Source: Bacteriovoracaceae bacterium UBA6261 (lineage in GTDB: Bacteria > Bdellovibrionota > Bacteriovoracia > Bacteriovoracales > Bacteriovoracaceae). Taken from it: 8,498 nucleotides of DNA. Location: assembly GCA_002440825.1 (NCBI GenBank), contig DJVH01000111.1:1-8498 (forward strand), given 5' to 3'. The notes beneath the pieces were generated by a model. That model ran no database searches. It worked only from the letters and a program-made list of their open reading frames with translations, and was not told the origin of the DNA. The position numbers were made by a program, and so were the translations under genes. This document shows, in pieces, positions 1-5,728 of the stretch (the stretch's first letter is position 1; every line of letters starts with the position of its first letter).

Positions 1-265
1 TTTTATTGTGAACAGTCGTGCCGGTGTAATTAGCTTCTGGTAAAAACTTTTTTACGGATCTGAAGAAGCGTCCTTCTCCGTCAGTCGCAATATATTCTTT
101 AATGGCATCCTGACCGAAGTGCCAGGAGTTTTGTTCAGCTGTGTAGAGGAGTGAACGAAAAACATTCGATGAATGATCCAACGGAACAGCGCTGATTTTG
201 CCATCGTCACTAACGAAGCTCAGAAGTGAATTAGACGTGCCGAAGTCAATTGCATAATATGACAT
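1..265 (-). CDS. Hsp70-family (YegD-like) ATPase, N-terminal part, cut by window edge
   Basis: The first 88 codons of a larger gene run off the left edge, starting at the ATG whose complement lies at 263-265. The protein opens with MSYYAIDFGTSNSLLSF. The DFGTSNS segment is the phosphate-1 loop of the actin/Hsp70 ATPase fold, and around residues 69-77 there is an EGRFFRSVKKFLP segment of the kind seen in divergent Hsp70 proteins such as YegD. Family knowledge says such proteins are cytoplasmic ATP-binding chaperone-like proteins; the client is unknown here. No membrane segment or signal peptide is visible. The start has no clear Shine-Dalgarno. It lies 80 bp downstream of the GNAT gene on the same strand, so the two could be cotranscribed, or it could use its own promoter in the gap. 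Since only the N-terminus is present, canonical DnaK cannot be fully excluded, but the loop sequence differs from the usual IDLGTTNS. Confidence 0.85.
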   Translation of the reverse strand, partial: MSYYAIDFGTSNSLLSFVSDDGKISAVPLDHSSNVFRSLLYTAEQNSWHFGQDAIKEYIATDGEGRFFRSVKKFLPEANYTGTTVHNK

Positions 266-281
266 TTGATGACTGCTCACT

Positions 282-303
282 GTTGAAATTTGGGTTGAAA
301 TTT
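282..303. repeat. 10-bp direct repeat upstream of the Hsp70-like gene
   Basis: GTTGAAATTT occurs at 282-291 and again, perfectly, at 294-303, a 12-bp period that is close to one helical turn. It sits in the 80-bp gap between the GNAT stop codon and the Hsp70-like start codon, where a regulator could bind two half-sites on one face. No regulator is assignable, and in AT-rich DNA chance is possible. Confidence 0.5.
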
Positions 304-345
304 AAGGGGAAAAGAGAGTGATTTTAGCAATGAAAATGATGAAAG

Positions 346-828
346 TCAAGATTGCGAAGCTGTGGGATTTTTTAAAACAAAAAAGTTCACTTCTGTATTT
401 TGTGAACTCAAAGCGAATCCCAATTTTTTCAGAACCTGCATTGAAGCAAAATTATCGAGAGTGGTGCGAGCGCAGATGCCTGCGTGACCTTCCTGATCAA
501 ATGCTTTTTCAATGATCGCATTGGAGATTTCAGAAGCTAATCCCTGACCCCAGAATTTTTTGACCAGCATGAAACCTATCTCCGGAAATTCAAGATCGGT
601 TGAAATGAGCATAAACCATCCGATGAAGTCATCAGTCTGTTTATCGAGAGCGGCCCACACGCCGGGATTTTGAGAGTAGCGTTCGAGGCGAGCGCGTGTT
701 TGTTCCGGTGTCTGAACAACTTTGGCCGGAGTAAATTTCATAATGTCAGGATCGGTATCAAGAGAACGAAGAAAATCGTAATCAGAAGGAATAAAGTGTC
801 GAAGTCTGGCTCGAGAGGTTTCAATCAT
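346..828 (-). CDS. GNAT-family N-acetyltransferase (RimJ/RimL type)
   Basis: A 160-residue acetyl-CoA-dependent acyltransferase. The N-terminus MIETSRARLR is typical of the RimJ/RimL branch, which includes ribosomal-protein N-terminal acetyltransferases and many small-molecule or antibiotic N-acetyltransferases. Residues about 84-100 (IGFMLVKKFWGQGLASE) are motif A, with the Q-G-x-A type acetyl-CoA pyrophosphate loop. TLDNFASMQVLKKLGF near 123-138 is motif B. The length is normal for the family; the substrate cannot be read from sequence. I chose the ATG at 828 because an in-frame GTG at 846 lies inside the stem of a terminator hairpin and would add only A-P-F-F-F. No Shine-Dalgarno precedes the ATG: the preceding bases are the terminator U-tract. 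The protein is predicted cytoplasmic. It sits downstream of the SWIB gene and upstream of the Hsp70-like gene on the same strand. Confidence 0.88.
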   Translation of the reverse strand: MIETSRARLRHFIPSDYDFLRSLDTDPDIMKFTPAKVVQTPEQTRARLERYSQNPGVWAALDKQTDDFIGWFMLISTDLEFPEIGFMLVKKFWGQGLASEISNAIIEKAFDQEGHAGICARTTLDNFASMQVLKKLGFALSSQNTEVNFFVLKNPTASQS

Positions 829-858
829 AAAAAAAAACGGTGCCACCTGAGTGGCACC
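829..858 (-). terminator. Rho-independent terminator after the SWIB-domain gene
   Basis: Read on the minus strand, GGTGCCAC and GTGGCACC form a perfect 8-bp stem (851-858 with 839-846) around a 4-nt loop. One G and nine consecutive T residues (829-837) follow. It lies 8 bp beyond the SWIB stop codon and is a textbook intrinsic terminator. The U-tract touches the GNAT start codon at 828. The stem carries the GGTGCCA/TGGCACC heptamer that recurs elsewhere in the window. Confidence 0.93.
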
Positions 859-866
859 ATCAAAAA

Positions 867-1187
867 TTATTCGATGTTTGCGCCAACAACAGAAGCGAGT
901 TGAAGCATGTCAATTGTCTGGCCCACTTGCATGTTTCTGAAGTCTACTGTTTTTCCTGATTTCGTAGTGACGTTAGTCGCTTTGAAAATAGGAAGAAGTT
1001 TTTCGTCAGCAACGATGAATTTACCTTCGCCAGAAGCTGTCCCGTTTGCAGTTTTTGCTTGTAGCTTGTTTGCTTTGATGTAATCCCAGAATTTTTGAGT
1101 GATCGCTGATCTTGAGAGTTCGCCAGTTCCACAAAATTGAGCCAGGTCCGCTTTTAATTTAACAGGTTTGTTTAGTCCTTCAGCCAT
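867..1187 (-). CDS. Free-standing SWIB/MDM2-domain protein
   Basis: A 106-residue protein that is almost entirely one SWIB domain. From residue 7, KPVKLKADLAQFCGTGELSR corresponds to the conserved SWIB opening (K-P-x-x-L-S/K-x-x-L-x-x-x-x-G). QKFWDYIKANKLQ (31-43) is the hallmark W-x-Y-I-K-x-x-x-L-Q helix, and DEKLLPIF (61-68) is the D-x-x-L-x-x-x-F segment. A Gly/Thr/Ser-rich stretch (about 46-56) replaces the short loop seen in many members. In eukaryotes SWIB domains occur in SWI/SNF chromatin subunits and MDM2. In bacteria they occur alone or fused to topoisomerase I in Chlamydia, where a DNA-compaction-related role has been suggested. Its role here is unknown. The start has a good AAGGAA Shine-Dalgarno about 7 nt upstream, and a strong intrinsic terminator follows, so it is probably transcribed alone. 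Confidence 0.93.
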   Translation of the reverse strand: MAEGLNKPVKLKADLAQFCGTGELSRSAITQKFWDYIKANKLQAKTANGTASGEGKFIVADEKLLPIFKATNVTTKSGKTVDFRNMQVGQTIDMLQLASVVGANIE

Positions 1188-1218
1188 TGTTTATTCCTTG
1201 TTGTGTGTTGAAAGCTAA

Positions 1219-1248
1219 ATTCTAAAAGAAAATTTCTCACTAAGTCGA
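1219..1248 (-). promoter_or_regulatory. Candidate sigma-70-like promoter of the SWIB gene
   Basis: On the minus strand, TCGACT (1243-1248) is followed after 18 bp by TAGAAT (1219-1224), which lies 31 bp before the SWIB start codon. The -10 box matches 5 of 6 consensus bases and the -35 box 4 of 6. Position and spacing are reasonable, but AT-rich DNA yields such matches by chance. Confidence 0.35.
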
Positions 1249-1358
1249 GAAAAAAAGGTTTTCACATGCCCTTTGGCAGAGCGGGACGCCTTTACCATTG
1301 CGAAACCAAAAGGTTGGTGGCACCTTATTTAAACAAAAACTCACAAATGGGATTTTCA

Positions 1359-1736
1359 ATGTTCAGAAAAATGACACTCGCCTTATTGTTTTTTTCATCA
1401 GTCGCTCAGGCCCGGCCTGTTTTATGGTCTGAGATTCAAACTAAGAAAACTTACGAACTTGCACAAAATTTGAAATTTTCTGATGAAATTGAATTCAAGG
1501 CCGGAGAAAAAGTGACGATTCGCGAATTTGCTTCCGACAGCAGTCCGCTTGTCCTGTGGCTTGCCAATGTTGAAGACTGCAAAATTCCGGAAAAAACCCA
1601 TGGAATGATACTTTATAATCCCAATCCAGAGGAAACAAATGCTGACCGGACAATGGCCCTGGTTCTCGATCGCCACTGCCTTTTGAATATTTTGCTCGCT
1701 AAAGAAAATCTCGAATCAGAAAGTTTTTTTCAATAA
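1359..1736 (+). CDS. Small exported protein of unknown function
   Basis: I do not recognise this family. The 125-residue product starts with a clear Sec signal peptide: MFRK, a hydrophobic stretch TLALLFFSSV, then AQA followed by R, giving probable signal peptidase I cleavage after residue 18. The mature part is about 107 residues with two cysteines (Cys74 and Cys107) that could form a disulfide in the periplasm, and no further membrane segment. I chose the ATG at 1359 because it places the signal peptide at the N-terminus and has a GGGA element about 6 nt upstream. In-frame starts at 1266 and 1347 would add an unlikely charged extension and lack a ribosome binding site. The stop codon lies 9 bp before the substrate-binding protein ATG, and both products are exported. 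They very likely form one operon, and the protein might assist or modify that binding protein. Confidence 0.75.
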   Translation: MFRKMTLALLFFSSVAQARPVLWSEIQTKKTYELAQNLKFSDEIEFKAGEKVTIREFASDSSPLVLWLANVEDCKIPEKTHGMILYNPNPEETNADRTMALVLDRHCLLNILLAKENLESESFFQ

Positions 1737-1745
1737 GGACTAACG

Positions 1746-3494
1746 ATGAAATTGTTTTCAATTCTTGCTCTCTCTTTTCTCATTTTGTTTTCCTCTTGCA
1801 GTAAAAATCAGGATGCCGGCGAACGCGTTTTGCGTGTAACAGCTCCAAGCGATATCAAAGGATTCGATCCAATGATGGCAAGTGATGTGGGGTCCGCCGC
1901 CCAGATTGCAAAAGTGTATGAAGGTTTGCTTTCTTATCATTGGCTGAAAGTCCCTTTTGAATTGGTTCCGAACCTTGCTGAGGCCATGCCTGAGATTTCA
2001 AAAGACGGTATGACTTATACATTCAAAATCAGAAAGGGCGTTCATTTTCAGGACGACGCCGCTTTTCCAGGTGGAAAAGGCAGAGAACTTGAAGCTAATG
2101 ATTTCGTTTATTCCATTAAACGTCATGCAGACACAAAAAATCAGTCGACAGGCTGGTGGGTGTTTGATGGCAAGCTTAAAGGCCTCAATGAATGGCGGTC
2201 AAAATATGAAAAACTTCCTGCCGCTAATTACAATGAAGAAGTTGAAGGCGTAAAGGCGCTGGATAAACACACACTTCAATTGAAACTTGCTAAAGTTTTT
2301 CCTCAGTTCATGTATGCGCTTGCCATGCCGTTTTCTTATGTTGTCGCAAAAGAAGTTGTCGAAAAATATGGCAAAGAATTTATCAATCATCCGGTCGGAA
2401 CCGGGCCATATATGCTCCCTTCTTTTGAAAACCGCAAGCATCTTGTGTTTTTAAAAAATCCGACTTTCAGAGAAAAATTTTATCCTGCGGATGCTTCACC
2501 AGAATATAAAGACATGCTTGCCGATGCCGGAAAAAAACTTCCGCTCGTGGATAAAATTATCGTGGATGTCATGGTGGAATCACAACCTTCATGGTTGAAA
2601 TTCAACAAGGGCGAAACAGATTACCTTTATATTCCTAAGGATAATTACAATGCTTCCATTGTCGGCAACAAACTCGCCAAAGATCTGCAGGACAAAGGAA
2701 TGTTTTTGAAAGTGACTCCAGGTCTCGATGTGTATTTTATTGGTTTTAATTTCGAGAATAAAATTTTTCAAAACGTAAACTTAAGACGGGCCATGAGTCT
2801 TGCTTTTGATGCTAAACAGGCCAATGAATTATTCTACAACAACACCGGATTTCCGGCGGAGTCGGTAGCTCCACCGGGAATTGCAGGAAACGATCCTGCG
2901 TTCAAAAATCCATGGCGTGGACCCAATGTTGATCTTGCGAAAAAATATCTCGCTATGGCCGGATATCCTGAGGGAAAAGGCCTGCCTGAGATCACGCTCG
3001 ATACATTCAGTTCAACCAGCGCTCGTCAAAAAGCGGAGTTCTTTCAGAAGCAAATGGAAAAGATCGGAGTGAAAATTAAAGTTGTGACAAATCTTTCACC
3101 TGAGCTGCAGGCAAAGATTAAACGCCGGTCAACGATGATGATTGATTACGGTTGGATCGGTGACTATCCCGATACAGAAAATTTTCTTCAGATTTTTTAC
3201 GGGCCGAATTCTTCACCAGGCGCGAACAGTTCCAACTACAACAATCCTGAGTTTAATAAACAATACGAGATTGTCTCCAAAATGCAGGATTCACCGGAAA
3301 GAACTGCGCTCTATACAAAGCTCAATCAATTTCTGGCTAACGAAGCCGTGGCCATTTTTACCGTGCATACTCAAAGTTATATGCTTCAACAGAAATGGGT
3401 GAAGAATTATCACGACAGCGATTTTATTTTTGATTTCCATCAATACCTGAATATTGACCAGAAAGAAAAAGCCGAAACAATGAAAAAATTCTAG
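1746..3494 (+). CDS. ABC transporter substrate-binding lipoprotein, family 5 (OppA/DppA type)
   Basis: A 582-residue extracytoplasmic solute-binding protein. The N-terminus is a lipoprotein signal peptide with lipobox F-S-S-C, the lipidated residue being Cys18. Family-5 landmarks follow in order: VYEGLLSY (57-64), YTFKIRKGVHF (91-101), ANDFVYSIKR (117-126), the signature PVGTGPYM (216-223), and near the C-terminus YGWIGDYPD with a long NSSPGANSSNYNNPEF segment. Family members bind oligopeptides, dipeptides, nickel or sugars and deliver them to an ABC permease. The ligand here is not readable; peptides are the default guess. Length is normal for the family. The Shine-Dalgarno AAGGA overlaps the preceding gene's TAA stop, which supports this start and cotranscription. 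No permease or ATPase gene lies nearby, so it may work with a transporter encoded elsewhere. Its TAG stop is inside a 13-bp tandem duplication. Confidence 0.95.
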   Translation: MKLFSILALSFLILFSSCSKNQDAGERVLRVTAPSDIKGFDPMMASDVGSAAQIAKVYEGLLSYHWLKVPFELVPNLAEAMPEISKDGMTYTFKIRKGVHFQDDAAFPGGKGRELEANDFVYSIKRHADTKNQSTGWWVFDGKLKGLNEWRSKYEKLPAANYNEEVEGVKALDKHTLQLKLAKVFPQFMYALAMPFSYVVAKEVVEKYGKEFINHPVGTGPYMLPSFENRKHLVFLKNPTFREKFYPADASPEYKDMLADAGKKLPLVDKIIVDVMVESQPSWLKFNKGETDYLYIPKDNYNASIVGNKLAKDLQDKGMFLKVTPGLDVYFIGFNFENKIFQNVNLRRAMSLAFDAKQANELFYNNTGFPAESVAPPGIAGNDPAFKNPWRGPNVDLAKKYLAMAGYPEGKGLPEITLDTFSSTSARQKAEFFQKQMEKIGVKIKVVTNLSPELQAKIKRRSTMMIDYGWIGDYPDTENFLQIFYGPNSSPGANSSNYNNPEFNKQYEIVSKMQDSPERTALYTKLNQFLANEAVAIFTVHTQSYMLQQKWVKNYHDSDFIFDFHQYLNIDQKEKAETMKKF

Positions 3495-3513
3495 GTGCCA
3501 ATTCTAGGTGCCA
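3488..3513. repeat. Perfect 13-bp tandem duplication holding two stop codons
   Basis: ATTCTAGGTGCCA occurs at 3488-3500 and immediately again at 3501-3513. The first copy carries the TAG stop of the substrate-binding protein (3492-3494). The second carries, in complement, the TAG stop of the convergent kinase (3504-3506). The second copy also overlaps the left arm of the adjacent inverted repeat. Confidence 0.95.
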
Positions 3514-5438
3514 GCAGACCTCGGATTTTGAATTGTCGAATCAAGTGGTCTGCTGGCACCCGAATAGGGAAGCTCGAAGTTGAACGTGCTTCCTTTTCCG
3601 AGCTTGCTTTCAACCCAGATTTTTCCATTGTGTGATTCGATAATTCCTTTGGCGATCGCGAGACCGAGGCCGCTGCCTTTGGTAGCGAATTTTTTGCCCT
3701 GGGAGTAGCGATCGAAGATGATAGGGAGCAAGTCGGAGTCTATACCAGGGCCATTGTCTTCAATTTGAAACAAAATCCCGTTTTCTGATTTCTTGGCCTT
3801 TACCCAGATACTTCCTCCTGCGGGAGTAAATTTAATGGCGTTGCCGATGAGGTTTTGAAAAACTCTCTGCAATTGATCGGCATCAAAAAAGATGAATGGC
3901 AAATCCGGTTCAATTTCCAGAAACAGAAGAATATTTTTATCGCCCGCCAGTGGACGCTGGAGCTCAACAATTTCCTGTATGAACTCAGTGATGTCCTGAG
4001 ACTCCGTTCCTTCGTGAACTTCGAAGTGCCCTTGTTCAATTTTATTGATATCCAGAAGATCAGTTAGCATTGTGATCATAACTTTGGATGTTTTTCTTAT
4101 GCGTTCAACATTCTTTCGAGCCTTTTCTTGCAGCTCTTTGTCCTTCAAAAGCATTTCAGAAGAAGTCATGATGATAGAAAGTGGATTGCGAAGATCATGC
4201 GAAACAACGGCGACCATGTCATCTCGCAACTTCGTTGCTCGCTCTGCTTTTTCTCTGGATTCAAGTTCTTTCTTAAGAAGCTCTTTGATGGAAGAAATGT
4301 CCGTGACGATGACAAAAAATCCTTCGATCTGTCCGTCTGTTATATCCGGAAGATAAGTGGCAAGGGTGTGTTTAACGCCTCCTCCAGGCAGAGGAATATC
4401 CCGTTCAAAAGTTTGAACTTCTCCTGCCAGGACTTTAGTCATGTAAGGTAGATTTTTTTGAAAAAGCTCCTCGCCGAGCAGTTCTTTAATATGTTTTCCC
4501 TGTATCTCGTCCGGTGTTTTTCCAAAATAGGCAGAATAGGCAACATTCGCCTGAATGTTCATCAGGTTCTTATCCCAATGACCAATAAGCGCAGGCAGGG
4601 CATCTAAAATCAGTCGCAATTCTTTTTCTTGTTTTTCAATTTTTAAACTGATTGTCACAAGCGCCGTGATGTCATTAATGATGGCAAAAAAACCACGTAC
4701 ACCTTCAGGCGCAATGTCGGGGACATAATAAACTTCAACAGTTCTTTCCCCTGCCCCCTGATAGGGAATTTTGGAGGTAAAAGTCTGGCTTTCCCCTTTG
4801 AGAACATTTTCAACGTAAGGTTTAATAATAGCAAAAGCTTCTTTTCCCACGATTTCATCGATGGGTTTTCCCAATACGTCCTGTTTGCCAACCTTAAACC
4901 ACCTTTCATATGTAGAATTCACATATTGATATTTTCCTTCCTTGTTTAAGTAACTCACTAAAACCGGTAGAGCATTTAAAATTGTATTGAGGAATTTTTC
5001 TCTTTGAGCAAGTTCGTATTGCAGATGAATCAATCTTTCTCTTCCCAATTTTTCTTCAGTGATGTCTTTAAAAGTGACCAAAATCTGACGGGGCGATTTG
5101 GCATTTTCATAAAAAATGGGAACAGCATTTACATTCAGCCAGCGAAGTTCATCTTTCAAATAAATGCCAATGACGTTATTGAGTTGGGGAGTTCCACTTT
5201 TTCTTGCAAGCTGTGTAGGCATCAGCTCTCTCGACAAAGGAGTGAGATCTTCTTTGATCGCACGAAACGTTTCGCTATAAAACTTCAGATTCAGGATTTC
5301 TGCTGGAGAAACCCTGAGCAATTTAGTCGCTGCCTCATTAAAGCGAATGACATTTTCATTTTCATCCTGAACGATGAGAGCTTCCGTCATTCCCTGAAAA
5401 AGCGCACGAAACTGATAAACTTCCTCAAGAGTTTTCAT
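3504..5438 (-). CDS. Soluble hybrid-free sensor histidine kinase with three PAS domains
   Basis: A 644-residue kinase with no signal peptide or membrane segment, so it probably senses a cytoplasmic cue. Order: PAS1 about 8-125; PAS2 about 148-258; PAS3 about 272-382; a charged linker; HisKA about 402-468; HATPase_c about 514-625. PAS2 and PAS3 resemble each other (LNALP/LDALP, GESQTF/GEVQTF, PDI...GFF) and look like an internal duplication. The H-box is VVSHDLRNP with phospho-acceptor His414. The N-box is NLIGNAIKF (Asn529, Asn533), the G1 box DNGPG (561-565), the F-box IIFDRYSQ, and the G2 box KGSGLGLA (587-594). No receiver domain is attached. The start has a GAGGG Shine-Dalgarno 7 nt upstream. 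Family knowledge: ATP-dependent autophosphorylation at the His, then transfer to a response regulator. No partner is adjacent; the single-domain regulator at 7617 is one candidate. The last 18 residues are encoded by a repeat element rather than by the conserved fold. Confidence 0.95.
   Translation of the reverse strand: MKTLEEVYQFRALFQGMTEALIVQDENENVIRFNEAATKLLRVSPAEILNLKFYSETFRAIKEDLTPLSRELMPTQLARKSGTPQLNNVIGIYLKDELRWLNVNAVPIFYENAKSPRQILVTFKDITEEKLGRERLIHLQYELAQREKFLNTILNALPVLVSYLNKEGKYQYVNSTYERWFKVGKQDVLGKPIDEIVGKEAFAIIKPYVENVLKGESQTFTSKIPYQGAGERTVEVYYVPDIAPEGVRGFFAIINDITALVTISLKIEKQEKELRLILDALPALIGHWDKNLMNIQANVAYSAYFGKTPDEIQGKHIKELLGEELFQKNLPYMTKVLAGEVQTFERDIPLPGGGVKHTLATYLPDITDGQIEGFFVIVTDISSIKELLKKELESREKAERATKLRDDMVAVVSHDLRNPLSIIMTSSEMLLKDKELQEKARKNVERIRKTSKVMITMLTDLLDINKIEQGHFEVHEGTESQDITEFIQEIVELQRPLAGDKNILLFLEIEPDLPFIFFDADQLQRVFQNLIGNAIKFTPAGGSIWVKAKKSENGILFQIEDNGPGIDSDLLPIIFDRYSQGKKFATKGSGLGLAIAKGIIESHNGKIWVESKLGKGSTFNFELPYSGASRPLDSTIQNPRSAGT
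3507..3560. repeat. 14-bp perfect inverted repeat element at the convergent gene ends
   Basis: The left arm at 3507-3520 (GGTGCCAGCAGACC) is the exact reverse complement of the right arm at 3547-3560, with a 26-nt loop in which GATT (3524-3527) could pair with AATC (3539-3542). The element spans 54 bp, exactly the last 18 codons of the kinase. It lies between convergent genes, where a bidirectional terminator would be expected. No T-tract follows it directly on the plus strand, and on the minus strand six T residues come only about 17 nt later, so it is not a canonical intrinsic terminator. The arm ends carry the GGTGCCA heptamer shared with other sites in the window. Confidence 0.95.
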
Positions 5439-5501
5439 ACAATCACCCTCTTTATTTAAAACTCATTTTCTGAGAGACGTCATCAGACAATGCGTGAGGG
5501 C

Positions 5502-5529
5502 GATTTACATTGGTTATTGTTATTATCAA
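5502..5529 (-). promoter_or_regulatory. Candidate promoter of the PAS histidine kinase gene
   Basis: On the minus strand, TTGATA (5524-5529; 5 of 6 matches to the -35 consensus) is followed after 16 bp by TAAATC (5502-5507; only 3 of 6 to the -10 consensus). This leaves a leader of roughly 55-60 nt before the kinase ATG. The -35 box is convincing and the -10 box weak. Confidence 0.3.
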
Positions 5530-5572
5530 AATTGGAAAAACGTTGTATTTTTTGACTACTGACAAAGCCTAT

Positions 5573-5590
5573 TGTTACCTTTCCGTAACA
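5573..5590. promoter_or_regulatory. Operator-like inverted repeat in the divergent intergenic region
   Basis: TGTTAC (5573-5578) and GTAACA (5585-5590) are perfect 6-bp arms separated by 6 bp. A second short palindrome, ATTTGA-TT-TCAAAT, lies at 5669-5682. Both are in the 290-bp region (5439-5728) between the kinase and the His-rich exported protein genes, where a dimeric regulator could act on either. No T-tract follows either palindrome, so they are unlikely to be terminators. The rest of this intergenic region shows no RNA gene or small open reading frame that I can support. Confidence 0.4.
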
Positions 5591-5728
5591 GACAGCGGTT
5601 CAGGTAAGGGTAATAATGGTGAGCTAAAAGCTGATCTGGATTGCCCTAATGCGCGCTTCGTTTTTGTCATTTGATTTCAAATTAAATTCATGCTTTGATT
5701 GGATAAAGTTATACATTCAGGAGCAATT

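Noticed and set aside
318..903. Plus-strand open frames over the GNAT gene
   Set aside because: They are antisense to a gene with clear acetyltransferase motifs and show no recognisable domain.
1261..1330. tRNA-like stretch (TTGGCAGAGC followed by AAGGTTGGTGGCACC) between the SWIB and exported-protein genes
   Set aside because: The D-arm and T-arm resemblance is superficial. There is no acceptor stem pairing, no seven-base anticodon loop closed by a five-bp stem, and no GTTCGA-type T loop.
1266..1358. N-terminal extension of the small exported protein from an ATG at 1266
   Set aside because: It would place 31 mostly polar and charged residues ahead of a clear signal peptide and has no ribosome binding site; 1359 is the better start.
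4045..4451. Plus-strand open frames of about 100 codons inside the kinase gene
   Set aside because: They lie opposite the HisKA and PAS3 coding sequence, are low-complexity Ser/Arg-rich, have no ribosome binding site, and are best explained as shadows of the kinase frame.
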